The notes beneath the pieces were generated by a model. The model ran no database searches and was not told the origin of the DNA. It saw only the letters and a program-made list of their open reading frames with translations. The position numbers and the translations under genes were made by a program. Shown here piece by piece: positions 1 through 7,074 of a stretch of DNA of 13,715 bases. Source of the DNA: Erysipelothrix sp. Its GTDB lineage: Bacteria > Bacillota_I > Bacilli_A > Erysipelotrichales > Erysipelotrichaceae. Within the stretch, counting starts at the first letter, position 1; every line of letters begins with the position of its first letter. The stretch spans positions 1 through 13,715 of the forward strand of contig JAAYNU010000067.1 in assembly GCA_012520695.1 (NCBI GenBank). Direction: 5' to 3'.

Positions 1-235
1 TTGCGTTTGGTGCCATGGATTCAACCATTTCGATTGAAAGTAAATTCGCAACCGAAACACCGATGAAGACATCACTACCAACCATGGCTTCACTTAAGTT
101 CTTATACACAACATCATCATTCAGATGATTTAATAGTTCTACCTGTAATTCATCCAAGTTCTCTGATTCTTTGTTCACCATACCATGTTGATCAAACGCA
201 ACGATGTTTGATATATCATACGTAAATAAAAACAC
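1..235 (-). pseudogene. Malic enzyme remnant, N-terminal half missing, runs off left edge
   Basis: Read on the minus strand, this stretch encodes an internal piece of an NAD(P)-dependent malic enzyme (oxidative decarboxylation of malate to pyruvate). The recognisable part runs from a beta strand of the nucleotide-binding domain (NIVAFDQHGMV) through the family signature GSDVFIGVSVANLLSIEMV and MAPNA, which in intact enzymes leads into the IIFAMANP motif beyond the window edge. An in-frame TGA at 238-236 lies just before the homology. The only preceding start-like codon (GTG at 235) sits inside the terminator of the neighbouring gene. The substrate-binding N-terminal domain and the GxGxxG dinucleotide motif are absent, and a complete glycosyltransferase gene occupies the place where they should be. 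I infer a 5'-truncated remnant left by a rearrangement; an assembly join is the other possibility. Whether the C-terminal part is intact cannot be seen. Confidence 0.8.
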
Positions 236-252
236 TCACGCGAATGAGTGTT
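219..252 (-). terminator. Intrinsic terminator of the glycosyltransferase gene
   Basis: On the minus strand the sequence forms a perfect 8-bp stem, AACACTCA (252-245) with TGAGTGTT (238-231), around the loop TTCGCG. A T-rich tail (TTTATTTA) follows. The stem begins in the stop codon of the glycosyltransferase gene, so the terminator follows that gene directly. It also abuts the point where the malic enzyme remnant begins. Confidence 0.85.
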
Positions 253-1277
253 TATTTGGATTGATAGACATCGGTATAAAAGGATACCCATTCTTTCTTG
301 ATATTATTTCTTGAATAATATTGAGTAATCACATCAGATTGCGCAACTCCCTTAGTATAATAATCTTTGTCTTCAGATAATTTCTTGAGTTCAGCCACAA
401 AGCCATCAACATCAGGCGCCAGGTAATACTCATTAAATAAGATATCTTCATACAATTCTAAGTTTCTTAATAACAGCGGTCGCTTGGAACTGCAAGCCTC
501 AAGAATCGCCATTGGAAATAGTTCATTAAATGAAGGCATAAATAAGACATCCGCCATATTATAGATATCATTCATCTTAGTGCGCGGCACAATATCAGTA
601 AAGATCACATTCGCTGGAGGGTTTTCAACCACAGCCTTCAACTCTTTGTATCCATCAGTAATGGCACCAAATGAGAAACCACCTGCCCATACAAAGAATA
701 GATCAGGCATACGCTTCGCAACTTCTACGAAATCAAGGACACCTTTACGCGTTTGAACCTGCCCAACACCCAAGACCACAAACTTGTCTTCTGGAACGTT
801 GAACTCACGGCGAGTTCCCACTCTTTGTTCTTCATCAGTCTGATAGAAAACTTCTTCAGACACAAAGTTAGGAATATACTTAATATTTTCTCGTTTAATA
901 TTATATCCTACGAGTGGATCAATAAAGATTGGATTCACAACTACGATGTAATCCGCTTTACGATACATATAAAGGAAGTACTTATGGAACAAGCCCATCA
1001 TAAACTTCGGTAACTTGATCGAACCTTCCAGTGTCTCCGGTAGAAAATGCACATGCATTACGATTTTAGCCTTTGTAGTCATCATTCTAAAGAAACTTAC
1101 GGGATCAATCGTATGAACATGCAAGATGTCATGTTTACCTGACTTATTAACGAGTACATCAAACTCATCCTGACAACGCTCTTTAATAAGGTTGATTTGT
1201 TCCTTCGTCGCAGCACCAACACCCTGTCCTTCAATCTTGTCTCCTGTGTACGACATTTTAATTGTTAATTTTTTCAT
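252..1277 (-). CDS. GT4-family glycosyltransferase, probably glycolipid-type
   Basis: This is a 341-residue GT-B fold glycosyltransferase of family 4. The C-terminal donor-binding half shows GVGQVQTRKG (about residues 170-179), a common GT4 nucleotide-sugar strand and loop, and the acidic EX7E motif in NELFPMAILE (Glu252 and Glu260). The N-terminal half opens with MKKLTIKMSYTG followed by GQGVGAATKEQ. That opening resembles the second glycosyltransferases of diglycosyl-diacylglycerol synthesis in Bacillota and Mollicutes (CpoA/DGS type) better than teichoic or capsular enzymes. Such proteins add a second sugar to a membrane monoglycosyl-diacylglycerol at the inner leaflet. No signal peptide or transmembrane helix is evident. 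I chose the ATG at 1277 because GGAGGG lies 6 bases upstream; an ATG 14 codons earlier has no ribosome binding site and overlaps the -10 box. The gene is monocistronic. The substrate assignment is inference. Confidence 0.85.
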   Translation of the reverse strand: MKKLTIKMSYTGDKIEGQGVGAATKEQINLIKERCQDEFDVLVNKSGKHDILHVHTIDPVSFFRMMTTKAKIVMHVHFLPETLEGSIKLPKFMMGLFHKYFLYMYRKADYIVVVNPIFIDPLVGYNIKRENIKYIPNFVSEEVFYQTDEEQRVGTRREFNVPEDKFVVLGVGQVQTRKGVLDFVEVAKRMPDLFFVWAGGFSFGAITDGYKELKAVVENPPANVIFTDIVPRTKMNDIYNMADVLFMPSFNELFPMAILEACSSKRPLLLRNLELYEDILFNEYYLAPDVDGFVAELKKLSEDKDYYTKGVAQSDVITQYYSRNNIKKEWVSFYTDVYQSK

Positions 1278-1283
1278 GATACG

Positions 1284-1316
1284 CCCTCCAAAAAAATATT
1301 CATTAATTTCATTATA
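1284..1316 (-). promoter_or_regulatory. -10 box and ribosome binding site of the glycosyltransferase gene
   Basis: On the minus strand a perfect TATAAT (1316-1311) lies upstream of a strong GGAGGG (1289-1284), which sits 6 bases before the ATG at 1277. I see no good -35 at the expected distance; the nearest candidate region around 1334-1339 matches poorly. The ribosome binding site decides the start codon. Confidence 0.65.
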
Positions 1317-1348
1317 CATGAATATTCACAACTTTGATATTTCTGCAT

Positions 1349-1377
1349 TTGCACTCACCAAAAAAACAATGCATAAT
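1349..1377 (+). promoter_or_regulatory. Likely promoter of the P-type ATPase gene
   Basis: TTGCAC (1349-1354) and CATAAT (1372-1377) are separated by 17 bases, a plausible sigma-A promoter with a weak -35 and a good -10. The predicted start at about 1384 gives a leader of roughly 30 bases. That leader begins with a small hairpin (TGTTGG, loop CAAT, CCAACA; 1383-1398), followed by the ribosome binding site GGAG at 1404-1407. The hairpin may simply protect the 5' end of the mRNA. Confidence 0.5.
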
Positions 1378-1413
1378 ATGAGTGTTGGCAATCCAACATT
1401 AACGGAGTAAACT

Positions 1414-3723
1414 ATGTACAAAAACAAAGGACTTACTGAATTAGAAGTCCAAGAAAAAATCAAAAACGGCCAGGTAAATACCTTACCCAAACCGGAAATA
1501 AAAACAAACCTACAAATTGTGGTAAGCCAAGTCTTTACCCTATTTAATCTCTATAACCTTGTGATCGCTGCTGCACTTGTCTACGTGCAGGCATGGACAA
1601 GTCTTTTCTTTGTGCTCATTATGGTCACTAATATGTTCATGTTCACATTTCAAGAAATTCGTTCACGAAACCTCATCAGTAAACTCAACATCATTATCTC
1701 ACCTAAGACAAAGGTCATTCGTGATGGCATCATTATTGAAATCGATAATGAATCCATAGTACTCGGCGATATCGTTCGATACGAAGCAGGAGACCAAATC
1801 TCCGCTGATGCGAAGATTCTCTCAGGAGACGTTGAAGTGAACGAATCCCTTCTCACCGGAGAAGTAGAACCAGTTGATAAAACAGTCGACGAAACCGTAC
1901 TCTCAGGAAGCTTCATCGTAAGTGGTGCCTGCTTCGCTGAAATCATCAACGTTGGACTCGATAACTATGCAATCAAGATTACAAGCGCAGTTAAAACAGA
2001 TCGAGTCGTCTCTTCAGAACTCCTCACTACATTTCAAAAAGTAACCCGCATGACAAGTTACTTTATTATTCCCCTAGGATTTCTACTCCTATACCAAGGA
2101 CTTTCAGTTCGAAACGATTCACTTGAAAACGTCATCACTAATTCCGCAACAGCACTCATGGGAATGTTACCCAAAGGACTCATACTCCTTACAACACTAT
2201 CCTTAATAGGTGCAGTGATTAAACTGGGCTCCAAAAAAACACTCGTTCAAGACCTCTACGCAATTGAAACTCTCTCACAAGCAAGCGTTCTTTGTTTGGA
2301 TAAAACTGGAACCTTAACCCTGGGAGTTATGAAAGTCATTGATGTGGAAGTACAAGACCCACGATTCCATGATTACATCAAAGCCTACTCACAGTACACA
2401 AGTGATAATAATGCAACTGCACACGCACTCCAAGAGTACGTGAATGATACCAGCGCAACACACCTTGAACCTTTAGATGAAGTCAGCTTCTCATCTTCGA
2501 GAAAATGGGCGGGAATCAACTTCAAAAACGATTCCGCAATCATCATCGGAGCACCCGAAGTACTCTCACCCGAAACGAAACTACCAATACACATTGAAAC
2601 ACAACGCCAAGAAGGCGCGCGCATTATTATGGCAGCCGAATCCCTTGAACACGTTGATAAGAATTCTACATTCACACACCTCATTCCCCTCGCATACATC
2701 GCAATCGAAGATCCAATTCGAGACGATGCTTACGATGCGATTCGTTTCTTTAGAGAAAACGACGTAACCGCAAAAGTAATCTCCGGTGACAACGTTGAAA
2801 CCGTCGCCGCAATTGCTAAGAAGGCAGGAATTGAAAATTATGAATGTGTCGTGGACGCTTCAAAACTTAAAACAGATGATGAACTCGAACACGCAATCCT
2901 TAATTCAAACGTTATTGGACGCGCAAACCCAACTCAAAAACTGAAGTTTGTCCGCATCCTACAAATGCACAAAGAAGTCGTCGCAATGACGGGAGATGGC
3001 ATCAACGATGTACTCGCCCTTAAAAACGCCGACTGCTCCATCGCAATGGGAGAAGGAAGCGATGCAGCCCTTCACATATCACAAATCGTGGTCATGGACG
3101 GACTTCTCTCAACATTGGTAGACGTTGTTAAAGAAGGACGCATGGTTATCAATAACATCACGCGCTCCGCATCAATGTACTACTTGCACACAATCCTATC
3201 GATTGCGATCTCAATGATTGCGATTTGGATGAATGTACCCTTTCCTTTTATTCCCTTCCAAATTACAATTACTAATATGTTTATTGATGGCTGGCCATCC
3301 TTTATGTTACTCTGGCAACCAAGCTATGATCGACCCAAAGAAACCATCCTCAATCACGTACTCAGACACTCCTTCCCCAACGCTTTCTCAATCATTGTCC
3401 TGTGGTTAGTTTTAAATCTCTTCAGTGCACAATTGAGACTCAGCGTGGAAGACGTAAGCACAATGATGTTCTATCTTAATGCTGGAGTATCACTCCACAT
3501 GATCTACCGCATCTATAAACCACTCAATCTCTACCGTACGCTCGTACTCATTATTGATTTGATTGGTTTCCCGATCGCAACGTTTATTTTCTGGAAATGG
3601 TTGGACCTTAGTTTCCTCGCACCATATCAAATTAAACTTACAATCATCTTGATGGTACTATCCATCCCGCTTACACTCTTAACCCATAAATTTATGGTCG
3701 CATTCATTGAAAAAAGAAGTTGA
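1414..3723 (+). CDS. P-type cation-transporting ATPase (CtpE/Exp7-like)
   Basis: A 769-residue P-type ATPase that would use ATP to move a cation across the cytoplasmic membrane. It shows an N-terminal actuator region with LTGE (about 147-150), membrane helices around 40-80, 213-230 and 240-270, the phosphorylation motif DKTGTLT (Asp296), a nucleotide-binding SSRKWAG (361-367), SGDN (458-461) and the hinge TGDGIND (526-532). Several C-terminal helices follow (about 590-760). The order and length match the CtpE/Exp7 branch, some members of which have been linked to calcium. No N-terminal heavy-metal domain and no CPC motif are present, which argues against a Cu/Zn pump. In helix M4 the usual P2-type PEGL is PKGL (253-256), so the acidic ion ligand is replaced by Lys. 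The ATG at 1414 has GGAG 6 bases upstream. The gene is monocistronic and divergent from the glycosyltransferase. The ion is not determined by the sequence. Confidence 0.9.
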   Translation: MYKNKGLTELEVQEKIKNGQVNTLPKPEIKTNLQIVVSQVFTLFNLYNLVIAAALVYVQAWTSLFFVLIMVTNMFMFTFQEIRSRNLISKLNIIISPKTKVIRDGIIIEIDNESIVLGDIVRYEAGDQISADAKILSGDVEVNESLLTGEVEPVDKTVDETVLSGSFIVSGACFAEIINVGLDNYAIKITSAVKTDRVVSSELLTTFQKVTRMTSYFIIPLGFLLLYQGLSVRNDSLENVITNSATALMGMLPKGLILLTTLSLIGAVIKLGSKKTLVQDLYAIETLSQASVLCLDKTGTLTLGVMKVIDVEVQDPRFHDYIKAYSQYTSDNNATAHALQEYVNDTSATHLEPLDEVSFSSSRKWAGINFKNDSAIIIGAPEVLSPETKLPIHIETQRQEGARIIMAAESLEHVDKNSTFTHLIPLAYIAIEDPIRDDAYDAIRFFRENDVTAKVISGDNVETVAAIAKKAGIENYECVVDASKLKTDDELEHAILNSNVIGRANPTQKLKFVRILQMHKEVVAMTGDGINDVLALKNADCSIAMGEGSDAALHISQIVVMDGLLSTLVDVVKEGRMVINNITRSASMYYLHTILSIAISMIAIWMNVPFPFIPFQITITNMFIDGWPSFMLLWQPSYDRPKETILNHVLRHSFPNAFSIIVLWLVLNLFSAQLRLSVEDVSTMMFYLNAGVSLHMIYRIYKPLNLYRTLVLIIDLIGFPIATFIFWKWLDLSFLAPYQIKLTIILMVLSIPLTLLTHKFMVAFIEKRS

Positions 3724-3757
3724 AATCCAATTAATTTGGAAGTTCAACTTCTTTTTT
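3710..3757. terminator. Bidirectional terminator shared by the ATPase and recQ genes
   Basis: AAAAAAGAAGTTGAA (3710-3724) is perfectly complementary to TTCAACTTCTTTTTT (3743-3757), with an inner stem TCCAA/TTGGA (3726-3730/3736-3740). The arms give an A-tract on one side and a T-tract on the other, so it can terminate transcripts from both directions. The ATPase stop (TGA 3721-3723) lies in the left arm and the recQ stop (TAA, 3733-3731) lies in the loop. Only seven bases separate the two coding regions. Confidence 0.93.
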
Positions 3758-5530
3758 TATGACTTCAAGAAACGCTTCACCATAAGCCTCAGCCTTCACA
3801 CTCCCCACACCACTGACACTTAAGAACGATTCTAGAGATTGTGGCATGATCGCACACATTGATTTCAAGGATGCATCACTGAAAACAACGAAGGCTGGAA
3901 CACCGCGCTCATCCGCAATTGACTTGCGTAAACTACGAAGACGATCAAACAGTTCAGGATTAGACACATCCTGAGTAAGTGATGACTTCACGCGTTCTTG
4001 AGATACACGCATTACGAGTTTTTCTTGCCCCTTCAAAGCAGAACTTGCCTTTGATCCCAGTTTCAAGGTCGCGTAGGCATCATTTGAAAGTGACAACACA
4101 TCTTCTTCCAATAGATAATCAATGACCATACGAATATGAGCACTCGACTTTGATTTCATAATGCCATGCGTTGAGAGTTGATCAAAGCCATTATCAAGTA
4201 CGCGCTTATTACGACTCCCTCGCAATACATCACTCACCATTGCGGCACCAAAGCGCTCACCCATTCGAACGATGCACGAAAGAATCATCTGTGCCTCAAG
4301 ACCCACATCCACTAAATCAAATTCACCTGTACAGTTGAAGCAGTTATCACAAGCCGTAATGTGGACATCGTTAAAGTAATCCAAGACAAACTGTCTTAAG
4401 CATGACGTTGTTTTTGAATACGAAATCATTTGACGAAGGCGTTCTCGCTCTAAAGACTGAAAGACCTGGAATGATGCTTCATCCATACTGTCATTTTGAA
4501 CCGCATTATCAATGAAATAATTTGCGGTCACTACATCACGACCACTGTACAAAAGAATGCACTCCGCTTTAGAACCATCGCGCCCTGCACGACCCGCCTC
4601 TTGATAATAACTCTCCACATTCTTAGGCATATTGTAATGAATCACATACGAAACATTGGACTTATCAATCCCCATACCGAAGGCATTGGTTGCGACCATC
4701 ACTTGAATCTCATCGCGAAGGAATTGATCTTGATAGGCATTGCGTTCATCAATCGGCATACCTGCATGATACATTCCCGCAATAGATCCCAACCTAGAAG
4801 CCACCGATTCTACTTCCTTTCGTGTCTGACAATAAACTATCCCAAAGGCATCCGAATGTTCTTTGACATACTTATCGACATACGCAAACTTTTCCTTATC
4901 ATGACGCACTTCGTAGTATAAGTTTGAGCGATCAAAACCCGACACACTCGACAGTGGATCATTCAGCTTTAAGCGCTCCACAATATTCTCTTGAATCTTA
5001 AGCGTCGCCGTTGCGGTAAAGGCCGCTACGATCGGACGCTTAGGTAAAGCCTCCACAAAGACATCAATGTCTAAATAACCCGGTCTGAAGTCCTGACCCC
5101 ATTGCGAGACACAGTGTGCTTCATCAACCGCCAATAGACTAATGTTCATGTCCTTCGCAAGACTTAGAAAGCGAGGTGTTAGTAATTGTTCCGGGGCGAC
5201 ATAAATAAGTGTATAGGCTCCTTCTCGCGCACGCTTGATGACTTCGATGCGCTGCGTTTGTGATAAAGAGCTATTAATATATGCACTCTTTACACCCGAT
5301 AGATTTAAAGCATTCACTTGGTCTTTCATTAATGAAATAAGCGGTGATACCACAATCGCACATCCATCTAATAGGATTGCGGGAATTTGATAACACAAAG
5401 ACTTCCCACCACCTGTAGGCATAATCGTCATGACATCGCGTCCTGACAAGATCGCATCAATCACCTTTTCTTGATCTCGCACAAACGAGTCATAACCAAA
5501 ATATTCCTTTAATACAGTATGCTTATCCAT
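3731..5530 (-). CDS. recQ: ATP-dependent DNA helicase RecQ
   Basis: A 599-residue RecQ helicase, a 3'-5' DNA unwinding enzyme of recombinational repair and stalled-fork processing. Visible in order are Walker A TGGGKS (39-44), SPLISLMKDQ (motif Ia region), DEAH (136-139), FTATA (motif III region), ATNAFGMGIDK (motif V) and QEAGRAGRDG (310-319, motif VI). The RecQ-Ct zinc site has Cys at about 377, 394, 397 and 400. A winged-helix region follows, and a C-terminal HRDC domain covers about 535-595. Length and domain order are those of a complete bacterial RecQ. The ATG at 5530 is chosen because GGAGG lies 7 bases upstream; the adjacent TTG at 5533 would leave only 4. It lies 16 bases after the aldehyde dehydrogenase stop and is probably co-transcribed with it. 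It ends inside the loop of the shared terminator. Confidence 0.96.
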   Translation of the reverse strand: MDKHTVLKEYFGYDSFVRDQEKVIDAILSGRDVMTIMPTGGGKSLCYQIPAILLDGCAIVVSPLISLMKDQVNALNLSGVKSAYINSSLSQTQRIEVIKRAREGAYTLIYVAPEQLLTPRFLSLAKDMNISLLAVDEAHCVSQWGQDFRPGYLDIDVFVEALPKRPIVAAFTATATLKIQENIVERLKLNDPLSSVSGFDRSNLYYEVRHDKEKFAYVDKYVKEHSDAFGIVYCQTRKEVESVASRLGSIAGMYHAGMPIDERNAYQDQFLRDEIQVMVATNAFGMGIDKSNVSYVIHYNMPKNVESYYQEAGRAGRDGSKAECILLYSGRDVVTANYFIDNAVQNDSMDEASFQVFQSLERERLRQMISYSKTTSCLRQFVLDYFNDVHITACDNCFNCTGEFDLVDVGLEAQMILSCIVRMGERFGAAMVSDVLRGSRNKRVLDNGFDQLSTHGIMKSKSSAHIRMVIDYLLEEDVLSLSNDAYATLKLGSKASSALKGQEKLVMRVSQERVKSSLTQDVSNPELFDRLRSLRKSIADERGVPAFVVFSDASLKSMCAIMPQSLESFLSVSGVGSVKAEAYGEAFLEVIKKEVELPN

Positions 5531-5546
5531 CAATTAACCTCCACCC

Positions 5547-6794
5547 TTATTTCGCAAATCGTTTCAGAATTTTAATTTTATCACGATACGGCGCATAGCG
5601 CACCTGTATATCAAACAAAAACGACTTCTTCATCACACTCTTCGTGTGCGTAAAACAATCAAACCCTGCTTTACCATGATATGAACCCATTCCACTATCC
5701 CCAATACCACCGAAAGGAAGATACTGATTCGCGAAATGAATCAAGACATCATTCACACACGCTCCTCCAAAAGAACAACTATTCAAGATTAAATTCTCTG
5801 TCTCTTTATTCTTCGTAAAGAGATACAATGCCAATGGATTGTGAATGCGTTCAATGACTTCATCAAGAGTGCGATAAGAGATAATCGGAAGAATGGGCCC
5901 AAAGATCTCTTCGCGCATTAAATCCGTTTCCCATGATGGATCCACCACAATCTCTAAATTCATGTATAAATCATTACTTGAAGGTATACGATCAAGATAC
6001 CCATTCAAACGATCAGAGTGTTTTTGATTCACAATGCGTGCCATGTCTCCGTATGACCATTGAATAACAATTTCTTCATTTACATACCCAACAAACTCAT
6101 CCTTAACAGACTCATGAACGAAGACATAATCCGGTGCAACACAGGTTTGCCCTGCATTAACACCTTTACCCCATACGATTCTTTGAGCTGCAAGTTTTAA
6201 ATCTGCACTCTCATCCACGATGCACGGACTCTTACCACCCAGTTCCAAACTGACGGGTGTTAAATGCTTTGAAGCTTTCTCCATCACAATCTTCCCTACT
6301 GAAGTACTCCCGGTAAAGAAGATTTTGTCATGCTTTTCATCTAAAAGTCGATTACTGGTTTCAATGCCACCTTCTTCGACCCTTACTAATTCATCGAATT
6401 CAGGATGATCAAAGAATTTCTTTAAGAGTTTGGAGGTATATTCTGCCATTTCAGAGGGCTTCAACACAACCGTATTCCCCGCAGCCAAAGCTGAAATTAA
6501 AGGAACCATGGATAATTGAAATGGATAGTTCCACGGTGCCATTACTAAAACTTGTCCATAGGGTGAGGCAATCGTCCATGATTTTGAATAGAAATGCATG
6601 ATTGGAGTACGCGCTCGTTTGGGTTTCTTTAGTTTTCTTATGTTCTTCTTTAAATACTTAATCTCTTGAAGAACGGGCATGATTTCAGTCTCATAAACTT
6701 CGAAAGGTTTCTTGCCTAAATCTAAGTTTAAAGCATCATAAATTTCATCCTCAAATTGATGAATACGATGTTCAATAAAGCGTATGATTTCCAT
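5547..6794 (-). CDS. NAD(P)-dependent aldehyde dehydrogenase, class 3-like, short N-terminus
   Basis: A 415-residue aldehyde dehydrogenase that would oxidise an aldehyde to the carboxylate with NAD(P)+ in the cytosol. Motifs in order are APWNYPF (cofactor fold), LKPSE, FTGSTSVGK, LELGGKSPCIV with the general-base Glu at 184, GQTC with the catalytic Cys at 218, EEIFGPILPI and the C-terminal PFGGIGDSGMG. This motif set and spacing fit the class 3 / fatty-aldehyde type. Compared with ALDH3 proteins (around 455 residues) about 25 N-terminal residues are absent; an in-frame TAA lies 27-29 bases upstream of the ATG. The start is the ATG at 6794, with an AAGTGAG Shine-Dalgarno-like stretch 9 bases upstream; a TTG at 6803 is the alternative. 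A good promoter (6824-6852) lies close upstream, so the short form looks native and not broken. recQ follows 16 bases downstream. The physiological substrate is unknown. Confidence 0.93.
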   Translation of the reverse strand: MEIIRFIEHRIHQFEDEIYDALNLDLGKKPFEVYETEIMPVLQEIKYLKKNIRKLKKPKRARTPIMHFYSKSWTIASPYGQVLVMAPWNYPFQLSMVPLISALAAGNTVVLKPSEMAEYTSKLLKKFFDHPEFDELVRVEEGGIETSNRLLDEKHDKIFFTGSTSVGKIVMEKASKHLTPVSLELGGKSPCIVDESADLKLAAQRIVWGKGVNAGQTCVAPDYVFVHESVKDEFVGYVNEEIVIQWSYGDMARIVNQKHSDRLNGYLDRIPSSNDLYMNLEIVVDPSWETDLMREEIFGPILPIISYRTLDEVIERIHNPLALYLFTKNKETENLILNSCSFGGACVNDVLIHFANQYLPFGGIGDSGMGSYHGKAGFDCFTHTKSVMKKSFLFDIQVRYAPYRDKIKILKRFAK

Positions 6795-6823
6795 TCTCTT
6801 CAACTCACTTTCTTATTAATACA

Positions 6824-6852
6824 ATCATAGTCTTGTATGTAAGCATATGCAA
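6824..6852 (-). promoter_or_regulatory. Promoter of the aldehyde dehydrogenase-recQ operon
   Basis: On the minus strand TTGCAT (6852-6847) and TATGAT (6829-6824) are separated by exactly 17 bases, close to the sigma-A consensus. The predicted start near 6817 gives a leader of about 23 bases before the ATG at 6794. This supports the short N-terminus of the dehydrogenase. Confidence 0.7.
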
Positions 6853-6861
6853 ATGTGTTTT

Positions 6862-6877
6862 ATGTAAGCGAAACCAT
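6862..6877. promoter_or_regulatory. Putative CcpA-binding cre site
   Basis: ATGTAAGCGAAACCAT satisfies every position of the classical cre consensus WTGNAANCGNWNNCW (recalled from the literature). It sits about 52 bases upstream of the predicted dehydrogenase start and about 54 bases upstream of the predicted purE start, ending 10 bases outside the dehydrogenase -35. That placement suits carbon control of either divergent unit, as activator or as repressor. No CcpA gene is visible in this window. Confidence 0.5.
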
Positions 6878-6893
6878 TTAAAACGTTGGTTTC
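6870..6893. repeat. Inverted repeat in the divergent control region
   Basis: GAAACCA (6870-6876) and TGGTTTC (6887-6893) form a perfect 7-bp dyad with a 10-base AT-rich spacer. The right arm covers the presumed -35 region of the purE promoter and the left arm overlaps the cre-like site. It could be a dimeric repressor operator. It does not resemble the paired PurBox (CGAA-containing) motifs bound by PurR in Bacillus closely enough to name a regulator. Confidence 0.4.
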
Positions 6894-6916
6894 AAGCCGT
6901 ATATATATGATATAAT
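6886..6916 (+). promoter_or_regulatory. Promoter of the purine operon (extended -10)
   Basis: A perfect TATAAT (6911-6916) is preceded by TG plus one base (6908-6910), making an extended -10. The best -35 candidate is TTGGTT (6886-6891) with a long 19-base spacer; the extended -10 may compensate. Transcription would begin near 6923, just ahead of the riboswitch, giving a leader of about 150 bases before purE. Confidence 0.7.
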
Positions 6917-6940
6917 GCACATGACAACCGAATGAAATAT

Positions 6941-7007
6941 ATTTGTATATTAGTGATATGTTGGATCACCAGTCTCTACCCCGCTCCGTTCTAGTGGGAC
7001 TACAAAT
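6941..7007 (+). ncRNA. Purine riboswitch aptamer, guanine class
   Basis: The leader folds into the three-way junction of purine riboswitches. P1 is ATTTGTA (6941-6947) with TACAAAT (7001-7007). P2 is GTGAT/ATCAC (6953-6957/6965-6969) with a 7-base loop ATGTTGG ending in the conserved GG. P3 is CCCGCT/AGTGGG (6980-6985/6993-6998) with a 7-base loop CCGTTCT whose CCG can form the known loop-loop contact. J2/3 carries the family core TCTCTACC. The specificity base in J3/1 is C at 7000 (equivalent to C74 of the xpt aptamer), which predicts guanine or hypoxanthine recognition over adenine. Ligand binding should stabilise P1 and favour the downstream terminator, switching the purine operon off when guanine is plentiful. 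Confidence 0.93.
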
Positions 7008-7024
7008 TGTTTTTTTTACGTAGC

Positions 7025-7050
7025 GAGGAGACCTGTAATGGGTCTTTTTT
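7025..7050 (+). terminator. Riboswitch expression-platform terminator
   Basis: AGACC (7029-7033) pairs with GGTCT (7041-7045) around a 7-base loop. The stem can extend by wobble and A-T pairs down to 7026, and a run of six T ends at 7050. A possible antiterminator pairing is GTCTCT in J2/3 of the aptamer (6972-6977) with GGAGAC (7027-7032), which would be mutually exclusive with both the ligand-bound aptamer and the terminator. A second T-run (7010-7017) directly follows P1. The purE ribosome binding site AGGAGG (7061-7066) lies past the terminator. Confidence 0.82.
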
Positions 7051-7074
7051 GCATTTTATAAGGAGGAATCACAC

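Noticed and set aside
753..1013. Open frame of 86 codons on the plus strand within the glycosyltransferase gene
   Set aside because: It is opposite a well-supported GT4 gene, with no ribosome binding site and no recognisable protein features.
1379..1398. Terminator-like hairpin upstream of the ATPase (TGTTGG/CCAACA)
   Set aside because: The stem is short and no T-tract follows it, so it is not an intrinsic terminator. At most it is a 5'-end stem-loop of the ATPase mRNA.
4496..4921. Open frame of 141 codons on the plus strand inside recQ
   Set aside because: It lies opposite RecQ helicase motifs V and VI, and its His/Ile-rich translation looks like a shadow of the recQ codons.
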